A stretch of DNA of 7,743 nt from an uncultured Gammaproteobacteria bacterium (GTDB lineage Bacteria > Pseudomonadota > Gammaproteobacteria > Steroidobacterales > Woeseiaceae): assembly GCA_938003715.1 (NCBI GenBank), contig CALKYK010000344.1, positions 1-7,743 on the forward strand, read 5' to 3'. The notes beneath the pieces were generated by a model. It worked only from the letters and a program-made list of their open reading frames with translations. It was not told the DNA's origin and did not search any database. A program made the position numbers and the translations under genes. Shown here in pieces: positions 1 through 6,381 of this stretch (position 1 is the stretch's first letter; each line of letters opens with the position of its first letter).

Positions 1-20
1 TCGCCCCGTTGTGCCGCGCC

Positions 21-1301
21 TCAGCGGACGCGTACCGAAAAAGCCTCGCGCCCCGCGTAGCGGGCGTCCGGTCCGAGCTCTTCCTCGATGCGCAGCAGCT
101 GGTTGTACTTCGCAATCCGGTCCGAGCGCGACAGCGAGCCGGTCTTGATCTGCGTCGCCGGCGTACCGACGGCGATGTCGGCAATCGTTGCATCCGAGGT
201 CTCGCCCGAGCGGTGCGACACGACGGCCGAGTAGCCGCCGGTCACCGCCATAGTAATCGCATCAAGAGTTTCCGATAAGGTACCGATTTGGTTAGGTTTT
301 ATCAATATGGAATTTGCCACCTTCTGATCCATGCCGCGCTTCAGTATCGCGGTGTTGGTGACGAACAGGTCGTCGCCGACCAGCTGCACGCGCCCGCCCA
401 GGCGCTCGGTCAGGAGCCGCCAGCCCTCCCAGTCGCCCTCGTCCATGCCGTCCTCGATCGTGATGATCGGGTAGGCATCGACCAGGTCGACCAGGAATTC
501 GCCGAATCCGGCGCTGTCGAAGTCGCGGTCCTCGGAGACCAGCCGGTAGCGGCCTTCCTCGTAGAACTCCGAGCTCGCAACGTCGAGCCCGAGCAGGATG
601 TCGTCCCCGGCGCGATAGCCGGCGCGCTCGATCGCTTCCATGATCGTATCCAGCGCGGCGCGATTGGACGGCAGGTCCGGCGCGAAGCCGCCCTCGTCGC
701 CGACCGCCGTATTCAGGCCCTTGCCCTGCAGTACGGTTTTCAACGCGTGGAAGATCTCCGCGCCGTAGCGCAGCGCCTCGGCGAAATTCGGTGCGCCCAC
801 CGGCAGGATCATGAATTCCTGGATGTCGACGCTGTTGTCGGCGTGGGCACCACCGTTGATGATGTTCATCATCGGCACCGGCATCGTCGTGTCGTCGCCG
901 AGGTGACGGAAAAGCGACCGGCCCGCCGAACTGGCCGCCGCCTTGGCGGTCGCCAGCGACACCGCAAGCAGCGCGTTGGCGCCGAGTCGGCCCTTGTTGT
1001 CGCTGCCGTCCAGCGCGATCATCGCTGCATCGACCGCGCGCTGGTCGTCGAAGGACTTGCCGACGAGCACATCCCGCAGCCCGCCGTTGACGTTCGCGAC
1101 CGCCCGGGTCACACCCTTGCCGAGATACCGCGACGCATCACCGTCGCGCAGTTCGACCGCCTCGCGGCTGCCGGTGGAGGCGCCGGACGGAACGCCGGCG
1201 CGGCCCATACTGCCGTCGTCGAGCGTGACCTCGGCCTCGACCGTCGGGTTGCCGCGCGAGTCGAGTATCTCCCTGCCGTGAACGTGCGTGATCCTTATCA
1301 T
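21..1301 (-). CDS. eno: Enolase (phosphopyruvate hydratase)
   Basis: Enolase interconverts 2-phosphoglycerate and phosphoenolpyruvate in cytoplasmic glycolysis and gluconeogenesis. The 426-residue protein is close to the E. coli length (432) and appears complete. The N-terminal domain opens with the typical REILDSRGNPTVE (residues 10-22) and holds the SGAST loop (39-43). The barrel domain carries the expected Mg ligands D240, E283 and D310. Catalytic E203 lies in GDEGGFAP and K335 in the signature ILIKPNQIGTLSET. H153, E162, the SHRSGET loop (362-368) and K386 are also present. The ATG is supported by the family N-terminus. It lies 27 bases after the kdsA stop, so co-transcription with pyrG-kdsA is likely. 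The leader just before the ATG contains a run of seven A and no clear Shine-Dalgarno sequence. The product supplies phosphoenolpyruvate, a KdsA substrate. Identification is certain from sequence. Confidence 0.98.
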   Translation of the reverse strand: MIRITHVHGREILDSRGNPTVEAEVTLDDGSMGRAGVPSGASTGSREAVELRDGDASRYLGKGVTRAVANVNGGLRDVLVGKSFDDQRAVDAAMIALDGSDNKGRLGANALLAVSLATAKAAASSAGRSLFRHLGDDTTMPVPMMNIINGGAHADNSVDIQEFMILPVGAPNFAEALRYGAEIFHALKTVLQGKGLNTAVGDEGGFAPDLPSNRAALDTIMEAIERAGYRAGDDILLGLDVASSEFYEEGRYRLVSEDRDFDSAGFGEFLVDLVDAYPIITIEDGMDEGDWEGWRLLTERLGGRVQLVGDDLFVTNTAILKRGMDQKVANSILIKPNQIGTLSETLDAITMAVTGGYSAVVSHRSGETSDATIADIAVGTPATQIKTGSLSRSDRIAKYNQLLRIEEELGPDARYAGREAFSVRVR

Positions 1302-1328
1302 CTTTTTTTCAACCGTCGTGAATTGCCG

Positions 1329-2168
1329 TCACGGGGCGAGCCGTGACTCGAGGTAGTCGGCGCGCTTGTCCGTTTCGTCGAGCGCCTGCAGCGTTTCGAG
1401 CAGTTCCTGCATGTGCGCGAGTGGCATCGCGTTCGGTCCGTCCGAGAGCGCCTGCTGCGGGTTCGCATGGGTTTCCATGAACAGCCCGTCGACGCCGACG
1501 GCGACCGCCGCGCGGGCCAGCACCGGGATGAATTCCCGCTGCCCGCCGGACGCACTGCCCTTGCCGCCCGGCAACTGCACGCTGTGGGTCGCATCGAAGA
1601 CGACCGGGCATCCGGTGCCCCGCAGTATCGCCAGGCTGCGCATGTCGGAAACGAGATTGTTGTAGCCGAACGAAAAGCCGCGTTCGCACACCAGGATCTG
1701 GTCGTTGCCGGTCGACCGCGCCTTGTCGACGACGTTCTGCATTTCCCACGGCGACAGGAACTGCCCCTTCTTGATGTTCACGGGCTTGCCCGCCGCGGCG
1801 ACGCGCAGGATGAAGTTCGTCTGCCGGCACAGGAACGCCGGTGTCTGCAGGATATCGACAACCGCGGCGACCTCGTCGAGCGGCGTGTCCTCGTGCACGT
1901 CGGTCAGCACCGGCACGCCGATGTCGTCGCGAACCTTCTCCAGTACTTTCAGGCCTTCCTCGAGGCCCGGTCCGCGGAAGCTGTCCTTGGAACTGCGGTT
2001 GGCCTTGTCGAAGGACGACTTGTAGACGAAGGGGATGCCCAGTGCGGCCGTCATGTCCCGCAGCGTGCCCGCGGTCTGCAGGGCCGATGCCTCGCTCTCG
2101 ACGACGCAGGTGCCGGCGATCAGGAAGAACGGCTGCCCGCGACCGACCTCGGCGCCGGCCAGTTTCAT
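1329..2168 (-). CDS. kdsA: 3-deoxy-D-manno-octulosonate 8-phosphate synthase, metal-dependent type
   Basis: KdsA condenses phosphoenolpyruvate with arabinose 5-phosphate to give KDO-8-phosphate, the precursor of the inner-core LPS sugar KDO, in the cytoplasm. The 279-residue single-domain TIM barrel is complete (E. coli 284). The KDO8PS-specific KANRS motif is at 55-59, with FGYNNLVSDMR at 167-177 and SVQLPGG at 196-202. C21 (AGTCVVES), H195 (FDATHS), E232 (LFMETH) and D243 (SDGPN) match the four metal ligands of the Aquifex enzyme (C11, H185, E222, D233, recalled) with identical spacing. E. coli KdsA has Asn in place of the Cys. This is therefore inferred to be a metal-dependent enzyme. The ATG overlaps the pyrG stop as ATGA, with only a weak upstream Shine-Dalgarno, which suggests translational coupling. 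DAHP synthase is unlikely because its KPRTS-type motif is absent. Confidence 0.97.
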   Translation of the reverse strand: MKLAGAEVGRGQPFFLIAGTCVVESEASALQTAGTLRDMTAALGIPFVYKSSFDKANRSSKDSFRGPGLEEGLKVLEKVRDDIGVPVLTDVHEDTPLDEVAAVVDILQTPAFLCRQTNFILRVAAAGKPVNIKKGQFLSPWEMQNVVDKARSTGNDQILVCERGFSFGYNNLVSDMRSLAILRGTGCPVVFDATHSVQLPGGKGSASGGQREFIPVLARAAVAVGVDGLFMETHANPQQALSDGPNAMPLAHMQELLETLQALDETDKRADYLESRLAP

Positions 2169-3811
2169 GCTTCGGCCACGCGCGGCAATTCGCCGTCGCG
2201 GGCCTGGCGGGCGGCACGCACGAAGCTCTTGAACAGCGGAGGACCGTCACGACGGCTCGAGGTGAATTCGGGATTGAACTGGCTGGCGACGAACCAGGGA
2301 TGGCCGGGTATCTCGACGACTTCTACCAGGTCGTCGACCGAACGCCCGGAGAAGCGGACGCCTGCGTTCTCCAGCCGGTCGCGGTAGAGATTGTTGACCT
2401 CGTAGCGATGCCGGTGCCGCTCGTGGATCGTTTCCGCACCGTAGATGGACGCTGCAAACGAGCCCTCGGCCAGCTTTATTTCCTGCGCGCCGAGCCGCAT
2501 CGTGCCACCGAGGTCGGAGGCCTCGCTGCGCTCTTCACGCTCGCCCGCGCTCGTTTCCCATTCAGTGATCAGTGCCACGACCGGGTGCGGCGTACCGCGC
2601 TCGAACTCGGCCGAGTGCGCCCCGTCGAGACCGGCAAGGTCGAGCGCCGCCTCGACCACGGCGACCTGCAACCCGAGGCAGATGCCGAGGTACGGAACGT
2701 TGTTTTCACGCGCATAGCGCACCGCCGCGACCTTGCCTTCGATACCGCGGTCGCCGAAGCCGCCGGGCACGACGATCGCATCCATCGCCTCGAGGCAGCC
2801 CGGACCGTTTTTCTCGATGTCCTGTGACTCGAAGTAATGGATGTTGACCCGGGTGCGCGTGTGAATGCCGCCGTGCAGCAGCGCTTCCGACAGCGAGATG
2901 TAGGAATCGCGCAGATCGACGTATTTGCCGACCATTGCGATGTCGACCTCGGCCTCCGGGTTCCGTTTCGCTTCGACGATCGCGTCCCATTCGGATAGAT
3001 CCGCCGACGGGACCTCGAGATCGAGCTGCGCGGCGACGATGTCGTCGAGGCCCTGCCCGTGCATCATTTGCGGAATCTTGTACAGGTCGTCGACGTCGTA
3101 CGCCGAGATGACCGCGTTTTCCGGAACGTTCGTGAACAGCGCGATCTTGCGCCGCTGCTCGGCCGGCAGCATCTGCTCGGAGCGGCAGACGAGTATGTCC
3201 GGCTGGATGCCGATCGAGCGCAGTTCCTTGACCGAGTGCTGGGTCGGCTTGGTCTTGATCTCGGCGGAGGTCGCAATGTACGGCACCAGGGTCAGGTGCA
3301 CGTAGACGACCCGGTTGCGCCCCAGTTCGATGCCCATCTGGCGAATCGCCTCGAGGAACGGCAGCGACTCGATGTCGCCCACGGTGCCGCCGATCTCGAC
3401 CAGGCAGATGTCGGCGTCGCCGGCGCCGCGCCGCACGCTGTCCTTGATCTCGTCGGTGATGTGGGGAATGACCTGGACGGTCGCCCCGAGGTAGTCGCCG
3501 CGACGTTCCTTGGCGATCACGGTTTCGTAGATCCGCCCGGTCGTGAAATTGCTGTTGCGCCCGGTCGTCGTGCGCACGAATCGTTCGTAGTGGCCGAGGT
3601 CCAGGTCGGTTTCGGTGCCGTCGTCGGTCACGAACACTTCGCCGTGCTGGAACGGGCTCATCGTGCCCGGATCGACGTTGATGTAAGGGTCGAGCTTGAT
3701 CATGCTGATCGAAAGCCCGCGCGATTCGAGGATCGCACCGAGGCAGGCGGAGGTGACGCCCTTGCCGAGTGACGAGACGACGCCGCCGGTGATGAATACG
3801 TACGATGTCAT
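2165..3811 (-). CDS. pyrG: CTP synthase with Asn at the glutaminase catalytic His position
   Basis: CTP synthase aminates UTP to CTP using ATP and ammonia released from glutamine, in the cytoplasm. The 548-residue protein is full length (E. coli 545). The synthetase domain (about 1-266) has the P-loop-like GGVVSSLGKG (9-18), KLDPYINVDPGTMSP (39-53), D71 and E139 in VEIGGTVGDIES. The class I glutamine amidotransferase domain (about 290-540) has the oxyanion loop VPGGFGDRG (348-356), the nucleophile C378 in GICLGLQ, E402 and R469. The motif that should read QFHPEF is QFNPEF (511-516), so the expected catalytic His is N513 while Glu (E515) is kept. The ATG at 3811 is chosen because MTSYVFITGG is the family start; in-frame TTG and GTG codons upstream add non-conserved residues. 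No Shine-Dalgarno is obvious. It heads the pyrG-kdsA-eno unit. Confidence 0.97.
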   Translation of the reverse strand: MTSYVFITGGVVSSLGKGVTSACLGAILESRGLSISMIKLDPYINVDPGTMSPFQHGEVFVTDDGTETDLDLGHYERFVRTTTGRNSNFTTGRIYETVIAKERRGDYLGATVQVIPHITDEIKDSVRRGAGDADICLVEIGGTVGDIESLPFLEAIRQMGIELGRNRVVYVHLTLVPYIATSAEIKTKPTQHSVKELRSIGIQPDILVCRSEQMLPAEQRRKIALFTNVPENAVISAYDVDDLYKIPQMMHGQGLDDIVAAQLDLEVPSADLSEWDAIVEAKRNPEAEVDIAMVGKYVDLRDSYISLSEALLHGGIHTRTRVNIHYFESQDIEKNGPGCLEAMDAIVVPGGFGDRGIEGKVAAVRYARENNVPYLGICLGLQVAVVEAALDLAGLDGAHSAEFERGTPHPVVALITEWETSAGEREERSEASDLGGTMRLGAQEIKLAEGSFAASIYGAETIHERHRHRYEVNNLYRDRLENAGVRFSGRSVDDLVEVVEIPGHPWFVASQFNPEFTSSRRDGPPLFKSFVRAARQARDGELPRVAEA

Positions 3812-3854
3812 AGGCAAAGCCACAACGCGCGACGGCAAAATACAACGGGTCAGA

Positions 3855-3894
3855 ATAAAAACACGGCAACCGCGCCGCGGCGGTTGCGGGTGTT
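3855..3894 (-). terminator. Intrinsic terminator between tilS and pyrG
   Basis: On the minus strand, GCAACCGC and GCGGTTGC form an 8-bp stem around a 6-base loop (CGCGGC). An outer AACAC/GTGTT stem adds 5 bp across a small CC/C internal loop, and TTTTTATT follows at once. The directional T-tract fits termination of transcription coming from tilS. It ends only about 43 bases before the pyrG ATG, so it could also act as an attenuator if the pyrG promoter lies upstream of it. Confidence 0.85.
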
Positions 3895-3903
3895 CTTAAT
3901 CCG

Positions 3904-3927
3904 ACCCGGTAGAAGCCCGCTTCGGGT
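3904..3927 (-). promoter_or_regulatory. Possible second hairpin in the tilS-pyrG gap
   Basis: ACCC-GAAG and CTTC-GGGT arms enclose a CGGG loop, with a four-base bulge on the 3' side; a CCCG/CGGG pairing is a competing fold. It lies just upstream of the terminator in the transcribed direction. The gap has several CGGGT and ACCCG copies that could pair alternately, including with ACCCG in the terminator's 5' arm. A role in a pyrG leader is inference only. Confidence 0.3.
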
Positions 3928-3961
3928 TGACGGCAGGCTCCCGTGAAAGACCCGTCGTTTG

Positions 3962-3967
3962 ATTAAA
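3962..3967 (-). promoter_or_regulatory. Candidate -10 element upstream of pyrG (weak)
   Basis: TTTAAT on the minus strand matches the sigma-70 -10 consensus at five of six positions and sits in the more AT-rich part of the 189-base tilS-pyrG gap. No good -35 hexamer is found 16-18 bases upstream. A rival is TTGCCG paired with a TGTATT-like hexamer overlapping and following the terminator. If the first is right, the transcript starts near 3955 and reads through the terminator. Neither is convincing alone. Confidence 0.2.
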
Positions 3968-4000
3968 GACGGTATTGCAAGTTAACAGATCGCCCTGTGC

Positions 4001-5335
4001 TTAACAATCCGGCGCCGCCTCGATCGGCGGGCGATCACGCCAGCGCACGGCACAGCCCGGCGACGTCCGCGCGGCCGCGTTCAGCCACAGGTCGCCCACC
4101 GCGACGAGTTCGTCGTCTGCGTACAGGAACGGCAGGTACGGCCGGTACCACGGCAGCACGCCGCGTTCCTGGAGCAGGTTTTTCACGCTTCGCTGCGGGC
4201 CGTCGTCGGCGACGCGAAGTGCCTCGCCGCCGGCACGAAACCGGACCTCGAGGCCCGCCGCCGCCGTCGCCGGATCGATGCCGGCGGCCGCGCCGGACTC
4301 GAGCGCGAGTTCGCCGAGACCGACGCCGAGCGCCAGGCCGGGTCCGTCCGCTACGAGCCGCCCACCCGTGGCCGGTGGCGGCAGCGGCGGCAGCAGGTAC
4401 AGGCAGTCACGGTAGCGCCGAACCTCGGCGCCCTGCCATTCGACGAGCGGCATCGCGTCCGCGCGTGCCGGCAGCAGCACGTCCTGCACCTGGTGGAGGC
4501 GCGTCGCCGGCGGCGGTGGCAGTCCCAGCCGGCGGACCGCACGCCGCAGCAGGTTTCGCTGTCGGGCCGGCTTGAGCGTCGCGAGCGCCGTCACCGACAG
4601 CCGTGCGGGATTGCCGCAGCGGCCGATGTCGAGGTCCGCCAGGTCATCCAGCAGGTCGCTCGCCTCGGCGGCCAGCTCGGCGCTCCGGGCCAGGCGTCGT
4701 CCGGCGGCAGGCCACCGCGAACCGAGCAGCGGCAGCACCTCGCGGCGCAGGAAATTGCGGTCGAAACGTGTATCCGCGTTGGACGGGTCGTCGATCCATT
4801 CGACATCGTGGCTGCGGGCGTAGTCTTCGATGTCGGCGCGGGAAACCCCCAGTAACGGCCGGAGCAGGCGCCCGCGCCCGAACGCCTGAAGCGGCCGGAT
4901 TGCCGCAAGGCCCGCCGGCCCGCTGCCACGCATCAGGTTGAGGAGCAGCGTTTCGGCCTGGTCGAGCTCGTGGTGCGCGGACAGCAGGCAATCGCCGTCG
5001 TCGACGAAGGATTCGAAGGCCGCGTAGCGTGCGGCGCGAGCCGCCGCTTCCGGCCCCTGTTCGTAACGTTCCGGAATGGCGACGTGAAGTGCGTGGAAGT
5101 CGGCGCCGTAAGCCCGGGCCGTTGCCTCGCAGCGGCTTTGCCAGGCATCTGCGTCGGCGTGCAGGCCGTGGTTCACGTGCACGGCGACCACGGGCAGCGT
5201 GGCCGTCCGCGTCATCGCGTGCAGGAGCACGCCGGAGTCTATGCCGCCACTGTAACCGACCAGCCAGCGTCGCGGCGGGTCGTCGCGGGTCAGCGCAGCG
5301 AGGCGCCGGGCGAGATCGGGGGCTTCGAATGTCAT
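4001..5335 (-). CDS. tilS: tRNA(Ile)-lysidine synthase
   Basis: TilS attaches lysine to C34 of the CAU anticodon of a minor tRNA-Ile using ATP, so the tRNA reads AUA and is charged with Ile. The N-type ATP-pyrophosphatase domain has the PP-loop SGGIDS (29-34), then HVNHGL (53-58), GPEAAARAARYAAFE (94-108), AHHELDQAET (120-129) and RGSGPAGLAAIRP (136-148). IDDPSNADTRFDRNFLRR (181-198) follows. The C-terminal domain is recognisable by RAGGE (367-371), VKNLLQERGVLPW (384-396) and DELVAVGDLWLN (408-419). At 444 residues it resembles E. coli TilS (about 432). The ATG is chosen because the PP-loop lies at the usual distance from it; the frame stays open further upstream only inside accA. It starts 20 bases after the accA stop without a clear Shine-Dalgarno. 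Oddity: the family motif HHxDDQ reads HHELDQ, with Leu124 for the first Asp. Confidence 0.95.
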   Translation of the reverse strand: MTFEAPDLARRLAALTRDDPPRRWLVGYSGGIDSGVLLHAMTRTATLPVVAVHVNHGLHADADAWQSRCEATARAYGADFHALHVAIPERYEQGPEAAARAARYAAFESFVDDGDCLLSAHHELDQAETLLLNLMRGSGPAGLAAIRPLQAFGRGRLLRPLLGVSRADIEDYARSHDVEWIDDPSNADTRFDRNFLRREVLPLLGSRWPAAGRRLARSAELAAEASDLLDDLADLDIGRCGNPARLSVTALATLKPARQRNLLRRAVRRLGLPPPPATRLHQVQDVLLPARADAMPLVEWQGAEVRRYRDCLYLLPPLPPPATGGRLVADGPGLALGVGLGELALESGAAAGIDPATAAAGLEVRFRAGGEALRVADDGPQRSVKNLLQERGVLPWYRPYLPFLYADDELVAVGDLWLNAAARTSPGCAVRWRDRPPIEAAPDC

Positions 5336-5355
5336 CGCGGGCTGGCGCGCCGCGG

Positions 5356-6315
5356 TCAGCTTTCCCGGAACTGGCCGAATCCGGCCAGCCGCTGCTGGCG
5401 CTGTGCGAGAAGCTCGTCGGGATCGAGCTTGTCGAGATCTGCAAGGTGCTTGGTCAGGGCGTTCTGAATGACCTCGGCCATCGCCGCCGGGTCGCGGTGA
5501 GCGGCGCCGAGCGGCTCGGGCAGCACTTCGTCGACCAGCCCGAAGTCGTTCAGCGCGCCGGCGGTGATGCGCATCGCTTCGGCCGCCTCCTCCGCCTTTT
5601 CCGCGCTTTTCCAGAGGATCGATGCGCAGCCCTCCGGCGAAATGACCGAGTAGACGGCGTACTGCAGCATCAGCAGCCGGTCGCTGACGCCGATTGCGAG
5701 CGCGCCGCCCGATCCGCCCTCGCCGATCACGACGCTGACGATCGGCGTCTTCAGCTTGGCCATCAGGAACAGGCTGTAGGCGATCGCCTCGCTCTGGCCG
5801 CGCTCCTCGGCGCCGACGCCGGGGTAAGCGCCGGGCGTATCGATCAGGGTCACGATCGGCAGCGAGAATTTCTCGGCCATGCGCATCAGCCGCTGTGCCT
5901 TGCGGTATCCCTCGGGTTTCGGCATGCCGTAGTTGCGGCGCACGCGCTCCTTCGTGTCGCGGCCTTTCTGGTGACCGATGAACATTAACGGCCGGCCGTC
6001 CAGGCGCCCTACGCCGCCGATGATTGCCGGGTCGTCGGCGTACATGCGATCGCCATGCAGCTCCTGGAAGTCGGGTGCGATGAACTGCAGGTAATCGAGC
6101 GTGTACGGTCGCATCGGGTGCCGTGCGACCTGTGCGATCTGCCACGCGCTGAGCTTGGAAAAGATGCTGCGCGTCAGCGACTCGCTTTTGGACTTGAGTT
6201 TCGTGACCTCCTCGGAAATGTTGATTTCCGAGTCGTCACCGACATAGCGCAGCTCGTCGATCTTCGCCTCGAGCTCGGCAATCGGCTGTTCGAAATCGAG
6301 AAACTTGAGATCCAT
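5356..6315 (-). CDS. accA: Acetyl-CoA carboxylase carboxyltransferase subunit alpha
   Basis: AccA pairs with AccD to form the carboxyltransferase that moves CO2 from biotinyl-BCCP to acetyl-CoA, giving malonyl-CoA for fatty acid synthesis in the cytoplasm. The protein has 319 residues, the same as E. coli AccA as recalled. The start MDLKFLDFEQPIAELEAKI matches the family N-terminal helix and fixes the ATG at 6315; an in-frame start 16 codons earlier adds non-conserved residues. Other family blocks are ARHPMRPYTLDYL (64-76), GHQKGRDTKERVRRNYGMP (114-132), IDTPGAYPGVGAEERGQSEA (158-177), the oxyanion-type GEGGSGGALAIGV (198-210) and YSVISPEGCASILWKS (222-237). It lies 66 bases after dnaE and 20 bases before tilS. 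The dnaE-accA pairing is common in gammaproteobacteria and suggests co-expression of replication and lipid synthesis genes. AccD is not in this window. Confidence 0.98.
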   Translation of the reverse strand: MDLKFLDFEQPIAELEAKIDELRYVGDDSEINISEEVTKLKSKSESLTRSIFSKLSAWQIAQVARHPMRPYTLDYLQFIAPDFQELHGDRMYADDPAIIGGVGRLDGRPLMFIGHQKGRDTKERVRRNYGMPKPEGYRKAQRLMRMAEKFSLPIVTLIDTPGAYPGVGAEERGQSEAIAYSLFLMAKLKTPIVSVVIGEGGSGGALAIGVSDRLLMLQYAVYSVISPEGCASILWKSAEKAEEAAEAMRITAGALNDFGLVDEVLPEPLGAAHRDPAAMAEVIQNALTKHLADLDKLDPDELLAQRQQRLAGFGQFRES

Positions 6316-6336
6316 GGCCACTCGCTTGACGGCAAT

Positions 6337-6369
6337 ACGCCAATGCCCCCGCGCCGGAGGCACTGGCGT
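6337..6369 (-). promoter_or_regulatory. Stem-loop in the dnaE-accA intergenic gap
   Basis: On the minus strand ACGCCAGTGCCTCC and GGGGGCATTGGCGT can form a 14-bp stem around the loop GGCGC. Two of the pairs are G-U wobbles that exist only in minus-strand RNA, which favours a transcript structure. It starts 12 bases after the dnaE stop and ends 21 bases before the accA ATG. No T-tract follows, so it is not a standard intrinsic terminator. It may protect the dnaE 3' end, act in RNA processing or tune accA expression (inference). Confidence 0.5.
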
Positions 6370-6381
6370 TCACGCCCGACT

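Noticed and set aside
1..20. Start of ftsB downstream of eno
   Set aside because: ftsB often follows eno in this gene order, but these 20 bases hold no start codon or recognisable coding sequence.
1303..1309. Run of seven A before the eno start as a possible slippage signal
   Set aside because: It lies outside the coding sequence, so slippage would not change the protein. An A-rich leader before a strongly expressed gene is ordinary.
288..1346. Long plus-strand open frame opposite eno
   Set aside because: It lies wholly antisense to a certain enolase gene. High GC suppresses stop codons on the opposite strand, and the translation is Arg/Val/Asp-rich with no family motif.
1413..2827. Two long overlapping plus-strand open frames opposite kdsA and pyrG
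   Set aside because: They are shadows of two full-length conserved genes. No recognisable domain or distinct ribosome site is present.
3812..3838. Alternative TTG or GTG starts for pyrG
   Set aside because: The CTP synthase N-terminus is conserved from MTSYVFITGG, and the added residues match nothing in the family.
5029..5988. Plus-strand open frame opposite tilS and accA
   Set aside because: It is antisense to two conserved genes and has low-complexity composition and no motif.
5336..6145. Upstream extension of the tilS frame, suggesting a much longer protein
   Set aside because: The extra 270 residues come from the wrong frame of accA and are Arg-rich. The TilS PP-loop sits at its normal distance from the ATG at 5335.
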